IMG/VR virus record: IMGVR_UViG_3300034137_000024
Span: 20,652-84,651 of that record
Direction: 5' to 3' (one strand)
DNA from: a virus
DNA length: 64,000 nt
The translations under genes were made by a program, and so were the position numbers. The notes under the pieces were generated by a model. It saw only the letters and a list, made by a program, of their open reading frames with translations, made no database searches and was not told the DNA's origin. Positions 16,627-25,417 of this stretch are shown here, piece by piece (position 1 is the first letter of the stretch; every line of letters begins with the position of its first letter).

Positions 16627-18420
16627 TTATGCAATTCTCACAAAAAGAGTGTGATCGCCCGCAGAGGCGTAACCCAGGCAACGCCAGGTGCCGGACGGCG
16701 CCCCGGCATAACTACCGGTACTGCCGTACAGGAGGCTTGACCCGGCGTAAGAGGTACCGGTAGTGCAGAGCGCGCCGGTGCCGTTGCGGAAAAAGCCATA
16801 GGTTCCCACCCCGCCTGCACCAAGCGCCACCGTGGCGGCGGGCAGATAGGAGCCGACGTTACCGCTATGCCACAACGCGTATGAAAGGCTGCCCATGCTG
16901 TAGCCGCCGACGGAAATCTGGTTATCGGTATTCAGGCCGAAATAAATCGCGTAATTATTGTCACGGATAAAACACATACCAGCGATGGCGGCATCGTTGG
17001 CACCATTACCAATGACTAGGGGGCAGGTGGTGAAGTAAGCGCTGGTAGCAGATGACATGGCCGGAATGGAGCCGCTATACAGCTCCGTCCCATAAGATGC
17101 CTGGATACTGCCCAGGGCCATGCGGGCGCTGATTTTTGTTTCCAGCGCGACCACCTCGTTGTTAAAGTCGGGAAGGGCCACGGCATCGGTAATCCCATAG
17201 CCATTTAAGGTCGTGGCCACGTTGGCCTTGGTGTTGGGGTTGAAGTTGACCGAATCCCAAGGTGTCGCCCCGGCAAAGGTCGGGCGTACGGTAAAACTGG
17301 CAGCGCCTGTCACTGCCAACGTGCTGGCCAAGGTCACTGCACCGCTTAGCGTGGTCGCCCCAGTCACTGCAAGCGTGCTGCTCAGCGTCGCAGCGCCTGT
17401 CACCGCCAAGGTTGTGGCTACCGACAGTAGACCTGCTAACGTCGTCGCGCCTGTCACTGCCAACGTGCTGGCCAAGGTCGCCGCACCGGTTAACGTGGTC
17501 GCCCCAGTCACCGCAAGCGTGCTTTTCAGCGTCGTCGCGCCTGTCACTGCCAAGGTGCTGGCCAAGGTCGCCGCACCGCTTAGCGTGGTCGCCCCAGTCA
17601 CTGCAAGCGTGCTGCTCAGCGTCGCAGCGCCTGTCACTGCCAACGTGCTGGCCAAGGTCGCCGCACCGCTTAGCGTGGTTGCGCCCGTGACCGCAAGCGT
17701 GCTGCTCAGCGTCGCAGCGCCTGTCACCGCCAAGGTTGTGGCCAACGTAGTCGCGCCGGCTACCGACAGAAGTCCCCCCAGCGAAGTAGCGCCAGTCACA
17801 GCCAAGGTGCTGGAGAGAATGGCCGCGCCGCTGACCGAAAGCGTCGGCACGAAGGTGGTGCCGCTGACTATATTGGTGCCGTCGCAGTACACCCAGCTGC
17901 TATAACCCCGGGGGATGGCGATGCCGGTGCCCGATGCCGTTTTCAGCGTAACGGTGTAGTCGCCGGTGCTGCTATTTGTTACCAGCCACTTGCCTGTAAT
18001 GCTCGGAAACACCACAGACTTGGCAGCGGTCACTGCTCCAGACAGAACTAGAAGCGCGTAACCGTACTGCCCCACGACCAGCGTCGTCGTACTGGAGCCA
18101 GCAATACTGACCGTCGCCAGGCCGTTAACCGCGTCCTGGACAAAGGCAGTGTTGGCGATCTTGGTGCTGTCGTCGCCTACGGCCTGGGTGGGCGTGGTCG
18201 GACTACCGGTTAGCGATGGCGAGTCGTTGGTCGCATACGCCGAGATCAGCGTGGTGCCCGCTTCCAGGGCGTCCATGTGCTGCTTGAGGTACCCGGTCCG
18301 GTTCGCCAAGCTCAGCAGCGGGGAGTTGGTGACAGAGCCGACGCCACCATCTACCGGGTCGGTGGTTTCGATCTGGTAAACGCCCGAGTCGTAGGAAACT
18401 ACTTCAGGTTGATATGCCAT
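16627..18420 (-). CDS. Tail fibre with beta-repeat shaft
   Basis: A 597-aa virion protein. The N-terminal 200 residues would attach to the baseplate. Residues about 195-375 are an exact-looking array of STLAVTGATTLSG / STLAVTGAATLS units that should form a trimeric beta-helical shaft. The C-terminal part (YALWHSGNVGSYLP and following) resembles receptor-binding fibre ends. The array is prone to recombination and so to host-range change. The gene ends next to its likely chaperone. Confidence 0.88.
   Translation of the reverse strand: MAYQPEVVSYDSGVYQIETTDPVDGGVGSVTNSPLLSLANRTGYLKQHMDALEAGTTLISAYATNDSPSLTGSPTTPTQAVGDDSTKIANTAFVQDAVNGLATVSIAGSSTTTLVVGQYGYALLVLSGAVTAAKSVVFPSITGKWLVTNSSTGDYTVTLKTASGTGIAIPRGYSSWVYCDGTNIVSGTTFVPTLSVSGAAILSSTLAVTGATSLGGLLSVAGATTLATTLAVTGAATLSSTLAVTGATTLSGAATLASTLAVTGAATLSSTLAVTGATTLSGAATLASTLAVTGATTLKSTLAVTGATTLTGAATLASTLAVTGATTLAGLLSVATTLAVTGAATLSSTLAVTGATTLSGAVTLASTLAVTGAASFTVRPTFAGATPWDSVNFNPNTKANVATTLNGYGITDAVALPDFNNEVVALETKISARMALGSIQASYGTELYSGSIPAMSSATSAYFTTCPLVIGNGANDAAIAGMCFIRDNNYAIYFGLNTDNQISVGGYSMGSLSYALWHSGNVGSYLPAATVALGAGGVGTYGFFRNGTGALCTTGTSYAGSSLLYGSTGSYAGAPSGTWRCLGYASAGDHTLFVRIA
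17300..17830 (-). repeat. Coding tandem repeat array of the tail fibre shaft
   Basis: About 500 bases of near-identical repeats; the main unit is 90 bases (30 residues) made of an 18-residue and a 12-residue block, repeated several times with a few silent and Ala/Thr/Val changes. Because units are nearly identical at DNA level, slippage and recombination could change shaft length. Confidence 0.85.
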
Positions 18421-18429
18421 TGGGGGACC

Positions 18430-18885
18430 TTAGAATGTGATGATCCATGTCCCCGAGAAGGACAGATCGGAAGCTTTTGGAATGGCGGCTGTGCGGGTTT
18501 TACGGGCATAGAGCGTTCCCCCGGCGGTGAACAGGCCGAACTCGCCGATCGACACACCGTTGTTTTCGGTACTTGCGAGGGAAAAGACGAAAGACACCTG
18601 GTTAGTAGCTGGGTAGGAAATAGAGTCCAGCGTTTTCATGTACGCGCCGGTCAGGCTGGTGTTGCCGACCACGGGGGATGTAAGGCTGGTACCGAAACCG
18701 ATCTGGGTAACAGACTGGTTGGTAACCGTGCCTCCAAGTAGCTTGGCGTGAATCTGTTTCGAGCTGGTAACGATCAGATTCTTCTCTTCAAAGACCTCGA
18801 TCAGTTCGCCATTGCGGAATATTTTCAGTTGGAAAAACCCGGTAGGGCCTTCCTCATACTGGTCAATAAGTGGTTTGCCGTTCAT
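18430..18885 (-). CDS. Tail/baseplate-associated hypothetical protein
   Basis: A 151-aa protein with beta-rich sequence (GFFQLKIFRNGELIEVFEEKNLIV, about residues 16-39) and a FGLFTAGGTLYARKTR stretch, similar in style to phage tail-fibre-adaptor or baseplate accessory proteins. It lies between the tail fibre and the gpI-like gene. A 20-base palindrome and a GTCGTGAC site lie just upstream of its ATG. No catalytic motif. Confidence 0.6.
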   Translation of the reverse strand: MNGKPLIDQYEEGPTGFFQLKIFRNGELIEVFEEKNLIVTSSKQIHAKLLGGTVTNQSVTQIGFGTSLTSPVVGNTSLTGAYMKTLDSISYPATNQVSFVFSLASTENNGVSIGEFGLFTAGGTLYARKTRTAAIPKASDLSFSGTWIITF

Positions 18886-18890
18886 GCAGC

Positions 18891-18910
18891 CTCCGGTTAA
18901 TTAACCGGAG
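18891..18910. promoter_or_regulatory. Perfect 20-bp palindrome next to a GTCGTGAC site
   Basis: CTCCGGTTAATTAACCGGAG is perfectly self-complementary and lies six bases before the ATG of the 18885 gene, with GTCACGAC (plus-strand reading) at 18917-18924. As RNA it would form a hairpin over the ribosome binding region; as DNA it could be a dimer operator. There is no T run. Confidence 0.7.
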
Positions 18911-18932
18911 TCTGCTGTCACGACGGGAGCGA

Positions 18933-20042
18933 TTAGAGGGCGCCTGTGATACCGCCGTGGAAGGTGATCGCGCCGTTTCGGTACCGCTTGGAGTCATAGT
19001 GGTAGTCGTACACGATCGAGCCCGACAGCGCATTATCGTCGCTGGGTGCATCCAGGGTGTCGGTGAACGCCGACAGGATCGAAGCCAGGACTACGCTGCC
19101 ATCGGCTGGCTCGTCCAGGGTGTCGGTGAATAGCGGCGCCACGGTAAGAGTGCTGAATGTATCGGCTGGCTCGTCCAGGGTGTCGGAGATGGTGCCCGCC
19201 TGCAGAGACAGCGAGCGCAGGTGCGTCCCCGCCGAGCGGATGGTTTCAATGATCGTCGCTATTCGCGCCGCAAACGCAGTGGGGTCGTCCCCACCAAGCA
19301 GGTCGTAGCCATACTCAACATCAAACAAGCCGTACTTTGGCACGGCCTTCGATATGTAGTTGTACGAGCTATCCCGGGTGATTTGAGAGTTATAGAGTGG
19401 CGCGACATCGCTGTAGACCGTCACGTCGGTGACATTGGTCGACTGGCCGGTGTAGAACGTGATCGCCTGCTCAATGGCAATGTTGTTGCAGCGCGGCCGC
19501 AGCGTGGTCGCCACAATGCGCGGGCCATAGCTGGAGTCCAGTTCATCAGTCTGGCGCGCACAGTTGTAATAGGCGCCCAATTCGTCCAGCCACTCATCGT
19601 CCGCCGTCGCCAGGCTCATCTGCTCAATCGCCAGGGGAATTTGCGTCGCGGCCGCCTGCAGTTCGAGTGAATACGCCTCCAGGTAAGCCCAGGTCAGGCT
19701 GGAATACGCATAGAGCCGATCGCCCTTGTCGTCGGCCAAGTCACCCGTGGCATCGATCAGTATCCTGGCAGAAAGCGCTTGGTTCGCCGCGCTGGCACCC
19801 TTGAGGATCGAATAACCAGGCGCGGCTGAAATGTAGGCGATCAGTTCAGCAATCGTGTAATCGGTCAGGTCCAGAGCGAGATCAACGCCCTGGCCTCCGC
19901 TAACCGAAGTAGTGAGCACCGCATTACTGACCTCCCAGGTCAGGCCGTCCCCGTCGTAACCGATCTGCAACGCAAGAAAGCTCTCCGGATCAGGGTCGAA
20001 CACCCTGTGCAGCAGCCCCAGCAGCTTCTGGGTCAGTTTCAT
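18933..20042 (-). CDS. Baseplate/tail protein I-like with DTLDEPAD repeats
   Basis: A 369-aa protein in the position of P2 gpI (immediately after gpJ, four-base overlap). The N-terminal two thirds is a folded domain; the C-terminal part carries three copies of a TDTLD-E/A-P-x-D motif (about residues 287-345) spaced by about 25 residues, coded by near-identical DNA. It probably links the baseplate to the fibre. The gpI assignment is by position more than sequence. Confidence 0.6.
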   Translation of the reverse strand: MKLTQKLLGLLHRVFDPDPESFLALQIGYDGDGLTWEVSNAVLTTSVSGGQGVDLALDLTDYTIAELIAYISAAPGYSILKGASAANQALSARILIDATGDLADDKGDRLYAYSSLTWAYLEAYSLELQAAATQIPLAIEQMSLATADDEWLDELGAYYNCARQTDELDSSYGPRIVATTLRPRCNNIAIEQAITFYTGQSTNVTDVTVYSDVAPLYNSQITRDSSYNYISKAVPKYGLFDVEYGYDLLGGDDPTAFAARIATIIETIRSAGTHLRSLSLQAGTISDTLDEPADTFSTLTVAPLFTDTLDEPADGSVVLASILSAFTDTLDAPSDDNALSGSIVYDYHYDSKRYRNGAITFHGGITGAL

Positions 20043-21157
20043 GAAATGGTGATCTCCCCGGGCATGAGTTTGACGATTTCGGCGGCAGCAGTATCGGCAG
20101 TCGGCGCAGACAGCGTGAAGTTGTAGATGCCCTCAATGGCCATTACCACGGCAATAAGCTCGGCATACAGGCAGGAGGCGCCGATATCGAGGGCTTGGAT
20201 GTAGGCATAGATCGCTGAAGATGCGCTCGCCACCAACGTGGCGTGGTCGTAGCCGTCCTCTTCAACCAGCACGCCGGTGATGTCCACCGCAGTCTCGGTG
20301 GCAGCGTAAACGGTGCAGGGAATGCCCGCAGCCTTGTACCCGGCAACCTTGGTGCCATCGGTGTCGGTGTATCCGTCCACGATCGTTTGAGCCTGCGCGA
20401 CCAGTTCAACAGTCGTACTGCCCACTCCATTGTGGATGTAGCAAGTGACCATGGCGATTGGGTTGGTCACTGAATCATTGACGTAGGGCTCCACCACCAC
20501 GGCCACTATGACCTGCTCGGTAATGTTCCCGGCCGAATCCGTCAGGTTGGCGGTCTTGAGCCCATAGACAATGCCGCTCTTGGTTGAGCGGTTGATCGCG
20601 TCGATGTACGCCGCAAAGCGCAGCTTGCGCTCGCTGTCGGTCTCCTCCTCGGAACCGTTAACGAACGCGGCAGGGTTGGTCGCGCTGGAGAAATTCGAGG
20701 GCGACGGCGAAAGGGTAAAGGACTCGCCGGCGGAGATATTGCCCGCGGTACCGGTGGTATCGGCCTCCGTCTGCACGTCCACATAGGACGCCCCGGCGGC
20801 TACCTTGGTGTTCTCCAGGGAGCTATAGGTGCTCGATAGCCCCGTGCCGGTAAAAGTGGTACCCGCCTCGATCACTGCGTCAGCCGAAGCCGGTTCAACG
20901 ATGATCCTGATCAAACCGGTCGCGGATACCGCCTCAATCCGGTCGAAGTCGAACGAGTTGTAGACCGCGACCGGAATAGCTTCTTTGATACCGACGAACA
21001 TCTGCTGATAGAGCTCATCGATTTCCATGGCGGGCGCTTCAATCAGCGTGCGAGCCACGCTGCCCACGGTGTAGTCGCTGATTTTGGTCGTGCTCGCCTT
21101 CATCCAGTTGATCATGGAGGCGGTTACGCTTACGAAGTTTTTAAATTGAAAGGCCAA
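20039..21157 (-). CDS. Baseplate J-like protein
   Basis: A 372-aa homologue of P2 gpJ/Mu gp47: the N-terminal TVGSVARTLIEAPAMEIDELYQQM helix, the beta-rich DAVIEAGTTFTG strand motif, and a trailing AELIAVVMAIEGIYNFTLSAPT domain. It forms the outer wedge of the simple contractile baseplate. It lies between the gp25/LysM fusion and the gpI-like gene, as in other myoviruses. Confidence 0.88.
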   Translation of the reverse strand: MAFQFKNFVSVTASMINWMKASTTKISDYTVGSVARTLIEAPAMEIDELYQQMFVGIKEAIPVAVYNSFDFDRIEAVSATGLIRIIVEPASADAVIEAGTTFTGTGLSSTYSSLENTKVAAGASYVDVQTEADTTGTAGNISAGESFTLSPSPSNFSSATNPAAFVNGSEEETDSERKLRFAAYIDAINRSTKSGIVYGLKTANLTDSAGNITEQVIVAVVVEPYVNDSVTNPIAMVTCYIHNGVGSTTVELVAQAQTIVDGYTDTDGTKVAGYKAAGIPCTVYAATETAVDITGVLVEEDGYDHATLVASASSAIYAYIQALDIGASCLYAELIAVVMAIEGIYNFTLSAPTADTAAAEIVKLMPGEITIS

Positions 21158-21160
21158 GGT

Positions 21161-21781
21161 TTAGACCGTCGCTTCAATGGTGACTGAGTCGCCGGAGATC
21201 GGCGTTACTTGGGCGACAACCACCAGGGCATCGCCACTGGACCCCACGGTGATGCTGTCGATGGTCTTGAGTCGGGCTTCCGAAACGAGCGCGTCCTGCA
21301 CGTCCATCTGTCCGCGTAGCAGGGTGACCGCGTTGTTTTTGGCACCTACGCGGCGCTGAATCTTGCAGCCGTAGTCCGGGTGAAACAGGAGTTCCCCCGG
21401 GTCGGTCTTGACCAAGTGCCGCAAAGCCTGTTTGAGGTTGTCCCGGCCGGAAAGCACGGCCAGATCGCCATTGCTGTCGACAGAAAGCCTGCCGCTTACG
21501 AGAGAGCAGTCGGTCAACAGGACGTTGGTCGCGCCATCCGTTGCGGGCTCAGATTCCGCCGTAGAGGACGGGATCTTGATCGGCTGGCCAGCCAGTACGA
21601 CGCGGTCTCCCGCCAGGTCAGAATCGTCGGTAATGAAGGGTGGTATTAGGTCGTTGAACCAGACCAGCTTTGCCCAAGAGGCCGCGTCGCCAAGCTCCCG
21701 CAGCGCGATCCGTTGCAGGGTGTCGCCCCGGCGGGTATTGGCGTAGCGGTACCCTGCGTATGTGGTAGCGAAGTCCGTCAT
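21161..21781 (-). CDS. Fusion of LysM-like tail domain and gp25/gpW baseplate protein
   Basis: A 206-aa protein with two parts. Residues 1-70 resemble a tail LysM/tail-X domain (RRGDTLQRIALRELGDAASWAKLVWFNDL, then VVLAGQPIKIP). Residues 90-206 resemble gp25/gpW (LKQALRHLVKTDPGELLFHPDYGCKI). In most phages these are two genes. It overlaps the next gene upstream by four bases. Confidence 0.75.
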   Translation of the reverse strand: MTDFATTYAGYRYANTRRGDTLQRIALRELGDAASWAKLVWFNDLIPPFITDDSDLAGDRVVLAGQPIKIPSSTAESEPATDGATNVLLTDCSLVSGRLSVDSNGDLAVLSGRDNLKQALRHLVKTDPGELLFHPDYGCKIQRRVGAKNNAVTLLRGQMDVQDALVSEARLKTIDSITVGSSGDALVVVAQVTPISGDSVTIEATV

Positions 21782-23082
21782 GCGGCCACCGTCAGGCCGT
21801 CATTGATCGTGGCCAAGCTGCTGGAAATGGTCGTAGTCGAGAGATCCGAGGTGACCAGGTCCACGTCGGCCAATGTTGACAGGGCGGCCGAAGCCTCCGG
21901 GGTAACAGTGATGCCGGTTGATGCGCTGGCCGTGATGTACTCGAAGGTGTTGGAGGACGAGGCGGCATAGGCAGAAACTGAAGTACCGCCGTTGGTGCTC
22001 GAGCAGTTCGAGGCGCCATACACCGAGTCGTAGTCCTCGTAAGTCGCCGATGACACCTTGGCGTTCGCAAGCAGGCAATACAGGTTGGTGTATTCCCGGG
22101 CGACGCTGGATAAGGTGGCACTCGCGATATTCGGGATGCTGGCCACGAGGGACAGCGCGGTGAAGATATTGCAGGCCGCAGCCGTCGCCAGCTTCGCCAC
22201 GGTAGCCACCGAGCTGATCAGGGCGACGCCGGTAGACACCAAGGTCTTGACGGTCGTCAGCAGCTTGGAAGTGGCCGCAACGAACTTCTTGATAGGCGCG
22301 ATGATCGTGCTATCCACCCACTGGTAGGCGGACACAAGCTTGGACGTGATTGCGCTGAGCGACGTCGACAGCGAGTCCAGCCAGGAGCTGGCGGTACTGG
22401 TGATGGTGCTGAACCAGCTGGAATTGTCGATCGTGGTCGACGAGGTCAGCACCGAGCCGGTCAGGTCCTTGGAGAGCATGACGAAGCTAAACCGGTACAT
22501 CGCCAGCAGCGGGCGACTTTTGCTGCGCTTGAGGTCGAACACACGGGGGGCAATTTCGCGGCCGTAGTTGTTCAAGCTGTCCAACAGAAACAGCTTCACC
22601 TGGGTCGGATCGTCACCCCGAGCGATCGCCGCAGCGCGCTTGGAGTGCCAGCCGGAGTACACAAGCTGCTTGAAGTTGATCAGGCGCTCGATACCGCCGT
22701 TATCGGTCAGACTGGCCCGCCATCCGAGGGTGCCGGACATGCTCCCCTCTTCAAGGCCCTCACCGAAAGAGTCCACCCAACCGCCGTTTAGGGTTTGGTT
22801 GACGGTCAACCGGCTGGGAAAGCCCACGGACAACTCCTCCGGCCGAATCTGGAGCGTCAACTCCTCGAAGGTTCCGCCGGACTCGTCGTCCAGGACAAAG
22901 GTGATGGGGCGAACGTCTGCCTTCTGCGAAACGGCAGAACTCGAAGCACTCAAGCCAGCCAGGCTGGCAAGACTGCTGAAGCTGCTGAGGGCGCTACTCA
23001 GTCCCGTCGATACGCTGCTGACGGTGCTGGTTACGCTGCTGACGGTGCTGCTAACGTCGTCGCTAATAGTGCTTAGATCCAT
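21778..23082 (-). CDS. Tail/baseplate tube-adaptor protein with Ser-rich N-terminus
   Basis: I prefer ATG 23082 (434 aa) to ATG 23094, because the latter overlaps a conserved GTCGTGAC signal. Residues 1-45 are Ser/Val low complexity. The core (about 60-180) has IRPEELSVGFPSRLTVNQTL and GSMSGTLGWR, a pattern of phage proteins that terminate the tail tube at the baseplate. The rest is long, weakly hydrophobic and Ser/Thr rich. The exact family is uncertain. Confidence 0.6.
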   Translation of the reverse strand: MDLSTISDDVSSTVSSVTSTVSSVSTGLSSALSSFSSLASLAGLSASSSAVSQKADVRPITFVLDDESGGTFEELTLQIRPEELSVGFPSRLTVNQTLNGGWVDSFGEGLEEGSMSGTLGWRASLTDNGGIERLINFKQLVYSGWHSKRAAAIARGDDPTQVKLFLLDSLNNYGREIAPRVFDLKRSKSRPLLAMYRFSFVMLSKDLTGSVLTSSTTIDNSSWFSTITSTASSWLDSLSTSLSAITSKLVSAYQWVDSTIIAPIKKFVAATSKLLTTVKTLVSTGVALISSVATVAKLATAAACNIFTALSLVASIPNIASATLSSVAREYTNLYCLLANAKVSSATYEDYDSVYGASNCSSTNGGTSVSAYAASSSNTFEYITASASTGITVTPEASAALSTLADVDLVTSDLSTTTISSSLATINDGLTVAA

Positions 23083-23127
23083 GACGCCAAGCATGGCGTC
23101 ACGACGCTAGGCCCTCGTTGCCCTGCC

Positions 23128-23904
23128 CTACTCCTGCGCGCTTGGTGGCGACGCGCCGTTGTTGGAGTGGGTATGAGAGTTATAGATTTCGCGATCAGCA
23201 GCCATGCTGCGCACGCTATCGGTCACGTTGCCGCCGGCAGTGATATCAGTTCCCGCCGTCACGTTCTCACTGAACGCGGCAGTGGGGGTGGTGAACGACA
23301 TGCCACCCGGAAAACTGAAACTGGCCTTGCCGGAGGCGCTGGTCACTTCCAGATTGCCCGAGGGGTCAATCTGGAAGGTCAGGGCCGGGGTCCCGGCATT
23401 TGCCACCACAAGGCACACGTAAGGCGCCGTGGCGGTGTTGTTGCTGATTGCCCAGTTGCCATCGAAGTCCTTGCCCGTCAGATCCTCATGCCCAGGCGTA
23501 GTACCGAAGCGCAGATAGGTACCGCTTGGGTGGTAGAACTCGGTATTGCCCTCGCTATCGATCGTTGAATAGACGTCCGAAGCGTGCCGATCAATCCGGC
23601 GGTTCTGATCGGCAAAGGTCATCTGGCCGATTTGCGGGAACAGGAACCCCTGCACGAACGGCTCTCGGCCCATATACCCGATAACCGCATACAACTGGCG
23701 ACCCGAGGTCTGCGTCATATCCCATTTAGCGTCGTCGGTACCGCGCTTGGGGATCGACAGGTCAGCAAAGCCGGTATTGGTACTGGCCGACTGCGACAGC
23801 ACCTGGACTCCCGCCAAACGGGCGCCAGAGCGCAGCAGGGTGACGTCTACAGAGTGATCCTGCGGGTGAACAGCCGTCACAATGGCCTTTTCAAAGTCAG
23901 CCAT
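23128..23904 (-). CDS. Baseplate spike (gpV-like)
   Basis: A 258-aa protein from ATG 23904; the longer frame overlaps the hub gene. An OB-like N-terminal domain is followed by a repetitive beta-helix and an apex with the SHTHSN motif (H-x-H) that binds iron at the tip of P2 gpV-like spikes. It pierces the outer membrane on contraction. It overlaps the end of the hub gene by eight bases. Confidence 0.82.
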   Translation of the reverse strand: MADFEKAIVTAVHPQDHSVDVTLLRSGARLAGVQVLSQSASTNTGFADLSIPKRGTDDAKWDMTQTSGRQLYAVIGYMGREPFVQGFLFPQIGQMTFADQNRRIDRHASDVYSTIDSEGNTEFYHPSGTYLRFGTTPGHEDLTGKDFDGNWAISNNTATAPYVCLVVANAGTPALTFQIDPSGNLEVTSASGKASFSFPGGMSFTTPTAAFSENVTAGTDITAGGNVTDSVRSMAADREIYNSHTHSNNGASPPSAQE

Positions 23905-25417
23905 TTGTATCGCTCCCCACGCCAACAAGTTCGTTCAAGTATGGCGAGCTGACGCCGCCGGTGGACTTGACCCGGTTAGAGAAGCCGAGGCCACGCTCCA
24001 AGGTCAGGGTGGTGTAAATCGCCCGGTAGGGCAGGATTTGGTGTGAAACCGCAACGACGTAGTAAATCGCGGAGAAGCTCCCACGTTTAATTCTTATGTA
24101 GTTGCCGGCGCGGATTTTCTCGTTACCCATGATCCGCAGCGTCCCCGACTCCAATAGAGAGTTGTCTTTGTTCTGCGCGACCAGGAACTCACGTCGACCG
24201 CGCTGCCATTCATCCAACGCCAGATTGCGCGTGGTGTGGTCAGCCATGGCCAAGCCTGACTTGGTGTTGCTGATCGTCGCCGCGCCCAGCGTTGAAGGAA
24301 CCTCCATCAGGCGCATGCCGTAAAGGGTCTTGGCGCTGTTGGCATAGTCCGACAGGTCGACGCTGGCGCGATCATCGGCCGAATACCCCATCTGACGGGT
24401 GAGGCTGTCGGTATTGAGGTTCCAGCCGTCCGGCTGCACCCAGTAATAGTTAGCGACCCCCTGATCCGAACGCTGGACGTTGAGCGAGATTATGTCGCTG
24501 TCTGGGATGTCGATCAGCACCAGGCGCGTCGCATCGACCGCCAGGGTGCCGGCGTAAGGGGAAAGGGTTACCGTGGGTTCCAGCGGGTTACCATCCAGCC
24601 CGAGCGCCGGGTTTTGCCGGTAAATGCAATAGACACCATCGCTGTCCTCAGTAATGAACAGTTCGTTGAACGCCCCGATATCCATATACGTGCGAAGCAG
24701 GTTGTAAACCGAGCCCTCCTGCGACTGAATGCCCGCAATGCCAGTGACACCCTCCACCACATTGTCCGTGTTGACGGTCACGCTGGGGAAGCCACAGCCA
24801 GAAGGCAGCAGGGTCGCAAGGAATGGGTTAATCAGTTTGTCGAACGCGATTTGGACAAACTCCTTGTTGGTGAGCGCATTCGAGTAGCCGGCGCCGAACT
24901 TCTCCAGCAGCTTGTAACTGGAAAGGATGTCCTCGCCGATGATGTAGTTAGGGCCGTAGAAAATCTGGATCATCTGCCAGAGTTTCCCGTAATCCTGACC
25001 ATTGATAACAACATTGCGCACGGGCGCCCCGTCCGGCCCTACGGTTTCATTTCGACTGATTTGAGAGACAAACCCGCGCATGACGATCGGCACCACGGTG
25101 GACTGGCCCGCCGTGGCGACGTGGCGGAATCGAATCTCCACCAAATCCATCGGCTCGATGACGCCATAGAGAGAGTCCAGCCCGAGGCCGTTGTCATACG
25201 GGATATCCGGCACGGTGATGCTGAACCCGCCGGCAGGCTGGCGGATACTCTTGGTGGTGGTAACGGACGACTTGTCACCAAGCCACGGCGCTAAGTCGAT
25301 AACCTTAGAGGTGCCCTGGAAGCGCGCCGACGTTGGGGTCGACCCGTCCGTGGTGGTGCGCTTGATGGTTTTGTAGACGGCTACCTGGTACTGCGGAAGG
25401 TGAGCGGAAAAGGCCAT
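23897..25417 (-). CDS. Baseplate hub protein (gp27/gpD-like)
   Basis: A 506-aa protein with VEIRFRH...VMRGFVSQISRNE, a beta-barrel hub signature, and RNVVINGQDYGKLWQM. Placement between tape measure and spike fits a hub that the spike docks on. It starts on the base at which the tape-measure gene ends. I did not find a peptidoglycan hydrolase motif here; that activity appears to be in the tape measure. Confidence 0.75.
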   Translation of the reverse strand: MAFSAHLPQYQVAVYKTIKRTTTDGSTPTSARFQGTSKVIDLAPWLGDKSSVTTTKSIRQPAGGFSITVPDIPYDNGLGLDSLYGVIEPMDLVEIRFRHVATAGQSTVVPIVMRGFVSQISRNETVGPDGAPVRNVVINGQDYGKLWQMIQIFYGPNYIIGEDILSSYKLLEKFGAGYSNALTNKEFVQIAFDKLINPFLATLLPSGCGFPSVTVNTDNVVEGVTGIAGIQSQEGSVYNLLRTYMDIGAFNELFITEDSDGVYCIYRQNPALGLDGNPLEPTVTLSPYAGTLAVDATRLVLIDIPDSDIISLNVQRSDQGVANYYWVQPDGWNLNTDSLTRQMGYSADDRASVDLSDYANSAKTLYGMRLMEVPSTLGAATISNTKSGLAMADHTTRNLALDEWQRGRREFLVAQNKDNSLLESGTLRIMGNEKIRAGNYIRIKRGSFSAIYYVVAVSHQILPYRAIYTTLTLERGLGFSNRVKSTGGVSSPYLNELVGVGSDTNG

